Shown in pieces: positions 1-8,920 of a stretch of 64,000 bases of DNA; positions within the stretch are counted from its first letter, which is position 1, and the number at the start of each line of letters is the position of its first letter. This DNA is from Paraburkholderia youngii. Lineage in GTDB: Bacteria > Pseudomonadota > Gammaproteobacteria > Burkholderiales > Burkholderiaceae. The stretch lies in the NCBI RefSeq assembly GCF_013366925.1, contig NZ_JAALDK010000001.1:4395165-4459164 (forward strand). The letters are read 5' to 3'. The notes beneath the pieces were generated by a model. The model was not told the DNA's origin. It did no database searches and worked only from the letters and a program-made list of their open reading frames with translations. Both the position numbers and the translations under genes were made by a program.

Positions 1-303
1 TCTCTGACCGCCGCAGGCACCGAAGCGCTGCTGTGCATCGCGCTGCCTGTACTGCCGGTCTCTGACGCTTTTTTCGCTTCAGCATCGTTCAGGCTGTTCG
101 CGCTCGCGCTGATCATCGGCGGCGTAGTGATTGCGCGCGAATTCTCCGAGGTCGCCTTCGAGCTCGCGGTGCGGCGCGACTACGCGATTCGCGCTGCTCG
201 CGGCGCATGGCCCGCCGTGATCTCAGCGAACTGTCCACGCCGGTGGCTCGTCGTGCTTCACCTCCGGCTAACGGGGCAACCGTTCGTGCTGGCCGAGCAC
301 TGA
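1..303 (+). CDS. 3' end of an unrecognised membrane protein (partial)
   Basis: An open frame runs from the window edge to a TGA at 301-303, giving 100 residues with no internal stop. It contains a hydrophobic stretch (LFALALIIGGVVIA, about residues 36-49), followed by a charged, Arg-rich tail, so it is probably the C-terminal end of a membrane protein. The stop lies only 19 bases before hpnI, on the same strand, so it may belong to the same transcription unit. I do not recognise the family. The call rests on frame openness and proximity, and the fragment may be too short to identify. Confidence 0.4.
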   Translation, partial: SLTAAGTEALLCIALPVLPVSDAFFASASFRLFALALIIGGVVIAREFSEVAFELAVRRDYAIRAARGAWPAVISANCPRRWLVVLHLRLTGQPFVLAEH

Positions 304-322
304 CGGATACGGACGACACACG

Positions 323-1588
323 ATGGCGGCCCACGCGTTGATTGCATGTCAATGGCTTCTGTTGGCCGGCTGCGTTAGCGCTTCGATCTACACGGTAGCC
401 GCCGCGCTCGCCATGCCGTTTTTCACCGCGCGGCATAAATCGAACCATCATGGCGGCAGGGCGGTCAATGGCGCATACGGCGGTTCGCTAGTGGGTTCGT
501 CCGATGGACCAGGCGGGCCGTTCGCGCAGGTCGGTGTCAGCGTGCTGAAGCCGCTGTGCGGCGCCGAACCGCGTCTCTACGAGAATCTCCGGACCTTCTG
601 CGAGCAGCGGCATCAGCATTTTCAGCTGGTGCTGGGCGTGTCGTCGCCGCACGATCCCGCCATCGCGGTGGTGCGCCGCTTGCAGGCCGCCTATCCCAGG
701 TGCGACATCGAACTCGCGATCGACACGCGCGTACATGGCAGCAATCTGAAAGTCAGCAACCTGATCAACATGGCCGCACGCGCTCGCCACGACGTGATCG
801 TGATCGCCGACAGCGACATCGCGGTCGACTCCGACTATCTCGACAGCGTCGCCGCGCCGCTCGCGGACCCGAGCGTCGGCGTGGTCACGTGCCTGTACGT
901 CGCGCGCGGCGTCGGCGGCTTCTGGCCGCGCGTCGGTGCGCTGTTCATCAACGAGTGGTTCGCGCCGTCGGTGCGGGTCGCCCATGCGATGGGCTCGCGC
1001 CGCTTCGGTTTCGGCGCGACCCTCGCGTTGCGGCGCGCGACGCTGGAGCGCATCGGCGGCTTCGAGGCACTGAAAAACTGCCTCGCCGACGACTACTGGC
1101 TCGCCGAGCACGTGCGCGCTCTCGGTCTGCAAACGGTGCTGTCGCGGGTGATGGTCGCCACCGACGTGATCGAGCCGACCTTCGCGGCGCTGTGGCAGCG
1201 CGAAACGCGCTGGCTGCGCACGATCCGCTCGGTCAATCCGCCGGGTTTCGTGTCGCTGCTGATCACATTCCCCACACCGTGGCTGTTGACGAGCGCAGGG
1301 CTGACCGTGTCGCTCGCAACCTGTGCTCACGCGCCGTTCGCGGCGGTGGTCGCGAGCGCGTCGGCGACCGCGCTCTGCGTTGGTGCGCGCCTGCTGCTGC
1401 ATTTGCGTGCGGCGCGCCGTGCGCGCACGTTCTGGCGGGATCTGCCGCTGGTGCCGTTGCGCGATACGCTGCTCGCGCTCCAGTGGCTCGTCAGCGCGTT
1501 CGGTTCGCACGTCGTGTGGCGCGGCGAGCGCATGCAGCTCGGCACGCCGTCCGCCGAGCGCAGCGGCCGGCTGGACAGCCTCACGTGA
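323..1588 (+). CDS. hpnI: HpnI, hopanoid glucosamine glycosyltransferase (GT family 2/21)
   Basis: 421 residues. The N-terminus has a membrane segment (about 9-32). The catalytic domain follows, with the order seen in ceramide glucosyltransferase-like enzymes: a KPLCGAEP start, a DSDIAV metal/nucleotide motif near residue 155, then a WQRETRWLRTIR segment that fits the (Q/R)xxRW signature. C-terminal hydrophobic segments complete the fold. HpnI proteins transfer N-acetylglucosamine to bacteriohopanetetrol at the membrane. The downstream gene encodes the matching deacetylase, HpnK, and overlaps it by 4 bases, which strongly supports the assignment. The ATG at 323 is the first in frame after the upstream stop. 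Confidence 0.85.
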   Translation: MAAHALIACQWLLLAGCVSASIYTVAAALAMPFFTARHKSNHHGGRAVNGAYGGSLVGSSDGPGGPFAQVGVSVLKPLCGAEPRLYENLRTFCEQRHQHFQLVLGVSSPHDPAIAVVRRLQAAYPRCDIELAIDTRVHGSNLKVSNLINMAARARHDVIVIADSDIAVDSDYLDSVAAPLADPSVGVVTCLYVARGVGGFWPRVGALFINEWFAPSVRVAHAMGSRRFGFGATLALRRATLERIGGFEALKNCLADDYWLAEHVRALGLQTVLSRVMVATDVIEPTFAALWQRETRWLRTIRSVNPPGFVSLLITFPTPWLLTSAGLTVSLATCAHAPFAAVVASASATALCVGARLLLHLRAARRARTFWRDLPLVPLRDTLLALQWLVSAFGSHVVWRGERMQLGTPSAERSGRLDSLT

Positions 1589-2418
1589 TAGCGCGCGGCA
1601 AACCGGCCCAGCCGCGCGGACTGATCATCACCGCCGACGATTTCGGCCTGCATCAGCGCGTCAATTTCGCGGTCGAGCGCGCGCACCGCAACGGTGTGCT
1701 GCGCGCGGCAAGTCTGATGGTCGGCGCGCCGGCCGCCGAAGACGCGGTTGCGCGCGCGCATACGCTGCCGGAACTGCGCGTGGGCCTGCATCTGGTGCTG
1801 GCCGACGGCGCCGCGCTGGCGCCGCGCGAGCAGGTCGCCGCGCTGCTCGACGAGAACGGCCGCTTCGGCAGCAACATGGTGCGCGACGGCGTGCGCTTCT
1901 TCTTTCTGCCGCACGTGCGCCGGCAACTCGCCTACGAAATCCGCGCGCAATTCGAAGCCTTCGCCGCGACCGGCCTCAGGCTCGACCACGTGAACACGCA
2001 CAAGCATTTTCATCTGCATCCGACCGTGCTCGGCCTGATCCTCGACATCGGCCGCGACTACGGCATGAAGGCGATGCGTCTGCCGTTCGAAGCGAACGCG
2101 CCGCTGTGGCTGCGGCCGTGGGTCGCGCACGTGAAGACGCGGCTCGAGCGCGCGGGGATCGCGCACAACGACTACGTGGTCGGCATTGCGGCGAGCGGGC
2201 GCATGGACGAGGCGAGCTGGCTCGCCGCGCTCGCGAATCTGCCGCATGGCGTCGGCGAAATCTATTGTCATCCGGCGCTGGCCGGTGACGCGCTCAGCGA
2301 GGGCATGCACGACTACCGGCATGCCGACGAGTTGCAGGCGCTGTTGTCGCCAAAGGTGGCCGCCGCGATCCGCGCGCTCGGCGCGCGAGTCGGCGGGTTC
2401 GCGGATGTGCTTGCGTAG
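1585..2418 (+). CDS. hpnK: HpnK, YdjC-family deacetylase of hopanoid glucosamine synthesis
   Basis: 277 residues from a GTG at 1585 that overlaps the hpnI stop (GTGA), a typical translational coupling. The open frame extends further upstream but only as a shadow of hpnI. The protein has the YdjC-like carbohydrate deacetylase layout: TADDFG near residue 14 with the metal-binding aspartates, and NTHKHFHLHP around residue 140 supplying histidine ligands. A late CHPA motif (about residue 230) fits the same fold. Known HpnK removes the acetyl group from the GlcNAc that HpnI attaches to bacteriohopanetetrol. No hpnJ-like radical SAM gene is present next to it here. Confidence 0.85.
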   Translation: MIARGKPAQPRGLIITADDFGLHQRVNFAVERAHRNGVLRAASLMVGAPAAEDAVARAHTLPELRVGLHLVLADGAALAPREQVAALLDENGRFGSNMVRDGVRFFFLPHVRRQLAYEIRAQFEAFAATGLRLDHVNTHKHFHLHPTVLGLILDIGRDYGMKAMRLPFEANAPLWLRPWVAHVKTRLERAGIAHNDYVVGIAASGRMDEASWLAALANLPHGVGEIYCHPALAGDALSEGMHDYRHADELQALLSPKVAAAIRALGARVGGFADVLA

Positions 2419-2455
2419 CGTCAGCTTCGCGAAACGCGGAAAACCTGGGCCGCGC

Positions 2456-5400
2456 TCACACCGGCTGCTTTTTCATCAATAGCTTCAGCAACGCGGGCAG
2501 CAGCAACAGCACGAGCGGCAACTGGACGATCAGTCCGGAAATGATCGCGATCGCGAGCGGTTGCTGCATCGCCGAGCCTTGCCCCAGCGCGAACGCGAGC
2601 GGCAACAGCGCGAGGATCGCGGCGATCGTCGTCATCGCGATCGGCCGCAGACGATTGCGGCCGGCGGCCTGCAACGCGTCGTCGAACGGCATTTCGTCGT
2701 CGCGCACCAGCGCCTGCAATTCGGATACGTAAAAGATGGCAACTTCCGTCACGATGCCGATGATCATCGTCATACCCATCATCGCCGAGATATTCAACTC
2801 GATGCCGGTGATCCAAAGGCCGATGAACACCGCGCCGGCAGCGAAGAGCGGCATTGCCAGCACCGCGAGCGCGACACGCAGGCGTTCGTACAGGAACAGC
2901 AGCAGGCCGAACACGAGCGCGATCGCGGCGCCGAACACGGTCAAGAGCCCCTTGAAGGCGATCTGCTGTTGCTGGTACAGACCGCCGAGCTCGTAATAGA
3001 CGCCCGACGGCAGCAGGTCCGCGTTGCCGAGCGCCTTCTGCACGTCAGCGATCGTCGAGCCGAGATCGCGCCCGTCGATGCGCGCAGTGACCGCGACCAT
3101 CCGCTTCAGATTCGAGCGGCTGATTTCGGGCTGACCGGTGACGCTCACGCGATCGGCGACGCGCTTCAGCGCGAACAGATGCCCGTCCGGCGCGCGAATC
3201 TGTAACTGACCGAGTTGCGTATCGGTCATCTGGCGCGCGCCGTTCACGCGCACGCGCACGCCTACCGTTTTCGGGCCGCTCTGGAACTGCGTCGCGACAT
3301 TGCCTTCGAGCATGTCGGTGACGGCCTGCGCGATCGCCTGCGGGTCCATGCCTTCGGCCGCGGCGGCGGGCAGGATGTGCAGCTCGATCGCGTCGCCGGC
3401 CGGGTTGATACCGTCGTTCACGTCGACGATGCCGTGAATCTGGCCGATACGCGCGGCAACTCTGCGCGCGGTGGTGTCGAGCGTGTGCGGATCGTCGGAG
3501 AAGATCTTGATCTGCACCGGCTGGGGCACCGCGGTCAGATCGCCGATCAGGTCTTCCATCAGCTGCGCGAGCTCGATGCTGACGCCCGGCACCTGTGTGT
3601 CGATCTGCGAGCGGATTTCCTCCATCACGGTGTCGATCGGTTCGCGCTTGCCCGACTTCAGGCGCACGAAGAAGTCGCCCTTGTTCGGCTCGTTCAGATC
3701 GCCGCCGAGGCCCGCGCCGGTACGGCGCGAATAGGTCGCGACGTTAGGGTTCGCGCGCACGATCTGCTCGATCTGCTTCATCAGCCGGTCCGTTTCGGTG
3801 ATCGACGTGCCCGGCTGCGTGTGATAGTCGAGCACGAAGCCACCTTCGTCCATGCTCGGCATGAAGCCACTGCCGACGCGCGTGAATGCGAACGCCGCGA
3901 CGACGATCAACGGCACGACGCCGAGCAGCACGAGCGGCGGCCGTGCGATCACGCGGCCGATCGTCACCGCATAGCGCCGGTTCAGCCATGCGGCGAAACG
4001 GGTTTCCTGGTGCTCCTCGGCGTCTTTGGGCTTCAGCCAGTGGTCGCACAGGATCGGCACCGCGAGCCACGTGACGAGGAACGAAATGAACAGCGCGCTC
4101 GCCATCGTCAGCGACAGCGCCTTGAAAAAGGCTCCCGTCACACCCGACAGAAACGCGAGCGGCACGAAGATGATCAGCGTTGCCGCCGACGAACCCGCGA
4201 GCGGCCGTGTGAATTCGAGCGCCGCGGCCATCACGCGGCCATGGAACGCGCGCGCGCCGGCTTCACGCATGCGCCGCACGATGTGCTCGATCATCACGAT
4301 CGCGTCGTCGATCACGAGGCCGACCGCGGCCGCCATACCGCCCAGCGTCATGATGTTGAAGCCCATGCCGAACACGTCGAGCAGCAGGATCGTCGCGGCC
4401 ATCACGACCGGCACCAGCGCGACCGCGATCGCGGTGATCTTCCAGTTGCGCAGGAAGAAGAACAGCGTCAACGCCGCGAGCACGATGCCGATCATGATCG
4501 CGTCGCGCACGCTGGTGGCCGACGCGATCACGAGTTCGCTCTGGTCGTACCAATTCGACAGATGCACGCCCGCGGGCATCTGCGGCTGGAACGCAGCAAT
4601 CTTCGCGCGGATCGCGCGTGCCATCGCGACGCTGTTGGCGCCGGGCTGCTGGTACACGTTCAGGAGCACCGCATCCTGACCATCGGCGGTGACGCGCATC
4701 CATTGCGGCACGACGCCCTGGCGCACCATCGCGACGTCGCCGAGACGGATCTGCGCGCCGTTCGCATTGCCGTTGGCGGACACGACCACGTTGCGCAGTT
4801 CGTCGAGCTGCGTGATCGTCGAGTTGGTGACGACGAGGTACAGCTTGTCGTGATCTTCGATGCGGCCGTTTGCCATCAGCACGTTGCTCGCGCCGATCGC
4901 CTTCGATACATCGGCGAGCGACAGCTTGTACGCGGCGAGGCGGGCGGGATCGACCGCGACCTCGAACTCGTCCTCGGCGCCCCCGGTCACCTCGACGCGC
5001 GCGACGCCTTCCACCGACGACAGCAGCGGCCGCATCTGGAACTGCGCGAGATCGCGCAGCGCGGACAGCGACTGTTGCTTCGACGTGAGGCTGTACGCGA
5101 GCACCGGAAACACGGTCGGGTCCATGCGCCGCACCTGCATCGTCGTGCCGGGCGGCAGCGTCGCGAGAATTTCGCTGATCGCCGATTGAGCCTGCAGCGT
5201 CGCCTGCGCCATGTCGGTGCCCCAGTCGAAGTTCAGCGAAATCTCCGCGGCGCCACGGCTCGTCGTCGATTCGACGTCGCGCACGTTCGGCACGCGCCGC
5301 AGCGCTTCTTCGACCGGCATCGTGACGAGCGTGGTCATCTGCTCGGCGGGGCGGTCGCCCGCGTCGAGCGATACGACCGCGCGCGGAAACGCGACGTTCG

Positions 5401-5512
5401 GAAACAGCGAGATCGGCAGACGGAACGCGCTCAACACGCCGGCAATCGCGAGCAACGCGATGACGAACAGCAGCGAGCGGCGATGCGTCTGCATCCATTG
5501 GCCGAAGTTCAT
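2456..5512 (-). CDS. RND efflux pump, inner-membrane permease
   Basis: 1018 residues, the usual size of an AcrB/MdtB/CzcA-type permease. It starts with a cytoplasmic segment and TM1 (about 14-34), then the first periplasmic porter domain, TM2-6 with FNIMTLGGMAAAVGLVIDDA (paired aspartates of the proton relay in TM4, about residues 385-405), the second periplasmic loop, and the C-terminal helices. The paired DDA is more like drug-type pumps than the CzcA heavy-metal type, but the substrate is not certain. The start overlaps the adaptor stop (ATGA at 5509-5512). It is last in the operon outer membrane factor-adaptor-permease, which faces a two-component system. Confidence 0.92.
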   Translation of the reverse strand: MNFGQWMQTHRRSLLFVIALLAIAGVLSAFRLPISLFPNVAFPRAVVSLDAGDRPAEQMTTLVTMPVEEALRRVPNVRDVESTTSRGAAEISLNFDWGTDMAQATLQAQSAISEILATLPPGTTMQVRRMDPTVFPVLAYSLTSKQQSLSALRDLAQFQMRPLLSSVEGVARVEVTGGAEDEFEVAVDPARLAAYKLSLADVSKAIGASNVLMANGRIEDHDKLYLVVTNSTITQLDELRNVVVSANGNANGAQIRLGDVAMVRQGVVPQWMRVTADGQDAVLLNVYQQPGANSVAMARAIRAKIAAFQPQMPAGVHLSNWYDQSELVIASATSVRDAIMIGIVLAALTLFFFLRNWKITAIAVALVPVVMAATILLLDVFGMGFNIMTLGGMAAAVGLVIDDAIVMIEHIVRRMREAGARAFHGRVMAAALEFTRPLAGSSAATLIIFVPLAFLSGVTGAFFKALSLTMASALFISFLVTWLAVPILCDHWLKPKDAEEHQETRFAAWLNRRYAVTIGRVIARPPLVLLGVVPLIVVAAFAFTRVGSGFMPSMDEGGFVLDYHTQPGTSITETDRLMKQIEQIVRANPNVATYSRRTGAGLGGDLNEPNKGDFFVRLKSGKREPIDTVMEEIRSQIDTQVPGVSIELAQLMEDLIGDLTAVPQPVQIKIFSDDPHTLDTTARRVAARIGQIHGIVDVNDGINPAGDAIELHILPAAAAEGMDPQAIAQAVTDMLEGNVATQFQSGPKTVGVRVRVNGARQMTDTQLGQLQIRAPDGHLFALKRVADRVSVTGQPEISRSNLKRMVAVTARIDGRDLGSTIADVQKALGNADLLPSGVYYELGGLYQQQQIAFKGLLTVFGAAIALVFGLLLFLYERLRVALAVLAMPLFAAGAVFIGLWITGIELNISAMMGMTMIIGIVTEVAIFYVSELQALVRDDEMPFDDALQAAGRNRLRPIAMTTIAAILALLPLAFALGQGSAMQQPLAIAIISGLIVQLPLVLLLLPALLKLLMKKQPV

Positions 5513-6633
5513 CGCGCGCCATCTCCCGCGGCGCGGACCGCCATGCCGTCTTTCAGCTCGTAGTTGCCGCTCGTGGCGACGCCGAGCATGGGGTCGAGCG
5601 GGCCATCGACGCCGTAGCGCTCGCCGTTTTCGATCGCGATGCTCACTGCGACGCGATGCGCCTTGTTTTGCGGCGTGATCTGGAACACGTACGCATGCTG
5701 CCCATCTTGCAGCACGGCCGCGCGCGGCACGATCCAGTGCGTGCCCGTGCGGGTCGCGATGTCGCCAGAAACGCGTGTGCCGGGAATGAACGGCGTCTGC
5801 GCGAGCGGTACCGTCGCGCCGATGTTGACCAGTTGCGATTGCGGATCGATCGCGGCACCGACGAGCACCACACGGCCTTCGATCGACGTCTGCGCGAGTG
5901 CCGCGGACAGGCCGTGCAGCGTAACGGCATCGCCGGGATGGATCGCTGCGGCGTCGGTGGGCTCGACGCCGAGCGTCACGTTTGCGCGCGCATCACGGCT
6001 CGCGCCACTCGCGAGTTGCAGAATCGCCGCGCCAGCCTGCACCTGGTCGCCCTGTGCCGCCGACAGCTGCAGCACCACGCCGTCGAACGGCGCGGTCACG
6101 ACCTTGTTGCCGCTTGCGATGCCGCTCTGAGTCTGCGCGGCGAGCGCTTCGCGCGCATCGTCGACGGCCTTGCTCGCGCTCGCGAGCTGCGATTGCGTCG
6201 CGAGACCTTTGTCGTACAGCGACCGGGTCCGCGCGAGTTCGCCTTGCGCGAGCGTCAGCGCGCTTCTCGCCTGAGTTGCGGCAAGCACCGCGGCAGGATC
6301 GGCCTGGACGACGAACAGTGGCGTGCCGCGCTTGACGGTCTCGCCCGCCTGCACGCGCATCTGTGCGATACGCGACACATAGGGCAGGTTGATCGTCGTC
6401 AGGTTCGACGCGGTGGTCGCGACGATCCCGAAGCCGCGCACCGGCTGCGCGATCGCGGCGCGCTGCACGTGCACGGTCTGCACCGCGACCGACGATTGAG
6501 TTTCGCTGGCGGGGTTGTCGTCCGCACGAACCGGATGGACTGCTGCGTACAGCAGGACCGCGCAAACCAGCGGCGCGGCGACGGCCGCAACACGCGGCCA
6601 TCCGTACCGCGATGGAAACAGGCTATTTCGCAT
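5509..6633 (-). CDS. RND efflux periplasmic adaptor (membrane fusion protein)
   Basis: 374 residues from the ATG at 6633. The frame is open further upstream, but that part is the antisense of nothing useful and lies inside the outer membrane factor gene, so I take the internal Met. The N-terminus has a signal or anchor (VAAVAAPLVCAVLLYAAV), then a lipoyl-like half-motif (VQAGETVKRGTPLFVV), a short alpha-hairpin (about 125-180, ending VVTAPFDGVV), a beta-barrel and a C-terminal membrane-proximal domain. It links the permease to the outer membrane channel. Its start overlaps the end of the outer membrane factor gene by 11 bases and its stop overlaps the permease start by 4, so the three subunits are translated as a coupled set. 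Confidence 0.9.
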   Translation of the reverse strand: MRNSLFPSRYGWPRVAAVAAPLVCAVLLYAAVHPVRADDNPASETQSSVAVQTVHVQRAAIAQPVRGFGIVATTASNLTTINLPYVSRIAQMRVQAGETVKRGTPLFVVQADPAAVLAATQARSALTLAQGELARTRSLYDKGLATQSQLASASKAVDDAREALAAQTQSGIASGNKVVTAPFDGVVLQLSAAQGDQVQAGAAILQLASGASRDARANVTLGVEPTDAAAIHPGDAVTLHGLSAALAQTSIEGRVVLVGAAIDPQSQLVNIGATVPLAQTPFIPGTRVSGDIATRTGTHWIVPRAAVLQDGQHAYVFQITPQNKAHRVAVSIAIENGERYGVDGPLDPMLGVATSGNYELKDGMAVRAAGDGAR

Positions 6634-8056
6634 GAGTGTCGATGAAAGTTTGAGCGGGAGTGAAAGCGTCGGGAATCGCGCTGCCGAGCAGCGCCTGCAA
6701 GCCGACGCGTTGTTCGTCGAGCGCTTCGCGCAGCGTCGCGACGTCGATGCGTTTCGCGAGCGCGGCGCTTTGCGCGTCGGTGTACGCGCCGAGCGCGAGG
6801 TTGTGTTCGGCGTAGGCCGCCGCGGCTTCGCGCGCGGAGCGCTCGACGCCGGGTAATGCGGCTTCGGTCTGCTGCAACTGCCGGGCGAGAATCGCGCTGT
6901 CCTCGCGCAGCCGGGCGACGTCCGCATACGCCTGGTTCAGCCGGGTCTGGTACTCGTCGCGAAGCCGCTGACGGGTCGCTTTTTCGATCGCGACATTGCC
7001 CTGATTGCGGTTGAAGATCGGCAGACTCAGGTTGATCTGAAAGCCGCTCGTGTAGATGTTCGAGGTGTCGCGCGCCCGCACGAAACCGACCGACAGACTC
7101 GGGAACTGGCTCAGAATCGCCGCGCGGTATTTCTGCTCCTGCGCTTCGTAGCCGGCCTGTAGCGCGATCAGGTCGGGGCGACGGTGCGCGAGCTCGGCGA
7201 GCGCTGAGTCGAGCGTGGCGTCGGGGAGCGGTGCGACTTCGTCGTCGTGGCCTGCCTGCAACTGCAATTGCACGTCGGGCGCGAGACCCAGCAGAGCGTT
7301 CAGATCGTGATGGGTTTGCGCGGCCGCGCGCTCGGCGTCCGTGTACTGCTTGCGCGCGTCGCTGTAAGCGATGGGCGCGGCGGTGAGCGTATCGTCGGTC
7401 AGATTGCCGTCCGCGCGCGCCGCGGCCATGCGCTCGTAACGGGTGCGCGCGAGTTCGCGTTGCTGTTGCAACAGCGGCAGCGTGCGCTGCTGAAAGCAAC
7501 TCTTCACGAACAGCTGGCGCGCCTGCGCGACGACCTGCCATTCCTGCCACAGAAGGCCGAGATCGGTCTTCGCCAGCGTCGCGTCGGCGGACTGTTTGTT
7601 CGCGCTGCGCAGCACGATCGCCATCACGTCGATGCTGAGGCCATAATTGAACGCGCGCGTGGTGCCGGCCGCGCCCGGATAATCGCTCGACACGCTCAGT
7701 TGCGGATCGGGCAGCAGACCCGCCGAATAAGCCTGCGCGCGGGCGATGCCGAGATCGTCGCGGGCCAGCTTCAGATCGGGGTTGTTGGCGACCGCGAGCA
7801 TCGCGACTTCGTCGATGTCGAGCCCGTCGGCGGGATCGAACCGATGGGTGGCCAACTCGGGCAGCGGCATGCTCGCGGGATCGATGCGGACCCGTTCGAG
7901 CGATCGCGCGGACGTCGAGGTGACCTGCGGCGCGAGCGGTTCGCGGTGATAGGTCGCGCAGCCGCTCATCAGCAGCGCGCACAACGGCATCAGCGCGCGC
8001 CGACGCAGCGCCGTCACGGGATGGAAATCAGGCAAAATCCGGCTCCTGCGAATCAT
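6623..8056 (-). CDS. TolC/NodT-family outer membrane efflux lipoprotein
   Basis: 477 residues. The N-terminus has a signal peptide ending in a lipobox (LLMSGC, Cys about residue 33), so it is probably lipid-anchored. Two long helical repeats follow, as in outer membrane efflux proteins, with conserved phrases such as RRPDLIALQAGYEA (about residue 270) and a late segment matching the first repeat. It is first in the efflux operon. Its promoter must lie in the 200-base gap shared with the divergent response regulator gene, where two CTTAA-type boxes are found. Confidence 0.88.
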   Translation of the reverse strand: MIRRSRILPDFHPVTALRRRALMPLCALLMSGCATYHREPLAPQVTSTSARSLERVRIDPASMPLPELATHRFDPADGLDIDEVAMLAVANNPDLKLARDDLGIARAQAYSAGLLPDPQLSVSSDYPGAAGTTRAFNYGLSIDVMAIVLRSANKQSADATLAKTDLGLLWQEWQVVAQARQLFVKSCFQQRTLPLLQQQRELARTRYERMAAARADGNLTDDTLTAAPIAYSDARKQYTDAERAAAQTHHDLNALLGLAPDVQLQLQAGHDDEVAPLPDATLDSALAELAHRRPDLIALQAGYEAQEQKYRAAILSQFPSLSVGFVRARDTSNIYTSGFQINLSLPIFNRNQGNVAIEKATRQRLRDEYQTRLNQAYADVARLREDSAILARQLQQTEAALPGVERSAREAAAAYAEHNLALGAYTDAQSAALAKRIDVATLREALDEQRVGLQALLGSAIPDAFTPAQTFIDTHAK

Positions 8057-8119
8057 CGGAAGGGGCGAGCGACTCGCGAACGAGGCCTCGCAATGGGAGC
8101 CAATTTTCCGAAGCGCGCG

Positions 8120-8135
8120 CTTAAGACAGGCTTAA
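8120..8135 (+). promoter_or_regulatory. Direct-repeat box CTTAA-N6-CTTAA
   Basis: The sequence reads CTTAA gacagg CTTAA, an exact direct repeat with 11-base periodicity. This matches the form of sites bound by PmrA/QseB-type OmpR regulators (established for that family). It lies in the gap between the efflux operon and the response regulator gene. The regulator encoded next door is the obvious candidate to bind here; that is inference. Confidence 0.6.
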
Positions 8136-8188
8136 CGTCGAATCGCCTGACCCGAGCCGCGCGAAATCGGCGCCGTCATCAGTACCCC

Positions 8189-8204
8189 GTAAGGCTTCGT
8201 TAAG
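8189..8204 (-). promoter_or_regulatory. Second CTTAA-N6-CTTAC box, opposite orientation
   Basis: Read on the minus strand this is CTTAA cgaagc CTTAC, one base short of a perfect repeat of the box at 8120-8135, and facing the other way. It ends 53 bases before the response regulator ATG. One box per divergent promoter would let the regulator control both the pump operon and its own operon. Confidence 0.5.
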
Positions 8205-8257
8205 CTGCTGGGGCCGATAATGCGGCGGCTAAAACCGCAGCAAGGAGGGGAGAGACC

Positions 8258-8920
8258 ATGCGCCTGCTATTGGTCGAAGACGACGACATGATCGCGGAAT
8301 CGGTGCTGGGCGCGATGCGCCGCGCCGGCTACGCGATCGACTGGGCCGAGGACGGCCGCGCGGCGGAACTGTCGCTCGATAACGGCGTGTACGACCTCGT
8401 ACTGCTCGACCTCGGCCTGCCGAAAAAAGACGGCATCGACGTGCTGAACGCGTATCGCCGCAACGGCGGCGCGGCGCCGGTCATCATCCTGACCGCGCGC
8501 GACGCGATCGACGAACGCATCCGCGGTCTCGACGCCGGCGCCGACGACTACCTGATCAAGCCGTTCGATCTCGACGAACTGGCCGCGCGCATTCGCGCGC
8601 TGCTGCGCCGGCGCACCGGCCAGAAGCAGCCGGTCTACAGCCACGGCGAACTGACGCTCGACCCCGCCGCGCATGAAGTGACCAAGAACGGCGTGCCGCT
8701 GCCGCTGGTGCCGCGAGAATTCGCGCTGCTGCAGGCGCTGATCGAGGAGCCGACCCGCGTGTTCACCAAGGCCGAGCTCGAAGAAAAGCTGTACGGCTGG
8801 GGCGAAGAAGTCGGCAGCAACACGATCGAAGTGCATGTGCACAGTCTGCGGCGCAAAATCGGCGCGGACCAGGTCGTGACAGTGCGCGGGGTCGGCTACC
8901 GCCTGAAGAGGTGCGGATGA
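8258..8920 (+). CDS. OmpR/PhoB-family response regulator (QseB/PmrA-like)
   Basis: 220 residues. Residues 1-115 form the receiver domain: the acidic pair in VEDDDM, the phospho-acceptor aspartate in YDLVLLDLGLP (about residue 51), and the conserved Lys in DYLIKPFDLDEL. Residues 125-218 form the winged helix, ending in VHVHSLRRKIG and VTVRGVGYRL. A strong GGAGGGGAG ribosome site precedes the ATG. The gene overlaps the sensor kinase start by ATGA. It is divergent from an RND efflux operon, so induced efflux is the likely output. Confidence 0.9.
   Translation: MRLLLVEDDDMIAESVLGAMRRAGYAIDWAEDGRAAELSLDNGVYDLVLLDLGLPKKDGIDVLNAYRRNGGAAPVIILTARDAIDERIRGLDAGADDYLIKPFDLDELAARIRALLRRRTGQKQPVYSHGELTLDPAAHEVTKNGVPLPLVPREFALLQALIEEPTRVFTKAELEEKLYGWGEEVGSNTIEVHVHSLRRKIGADQVVTVRGVGYRLKRCG

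Noticed and set aside
488..1510. Long minus-strand open frame opposite hpnI
   Set aside because: It is Arg/His-rich with no domain and mirrors the real gene; typical of high-GC antisense shadows.
3215..5563. A 782-residue plus-strand frame opposite the RND pump
   Set aside because: No recognisable motifs, very high Arg/His/Asp content, and it is antisense to a well-supported pump gene.
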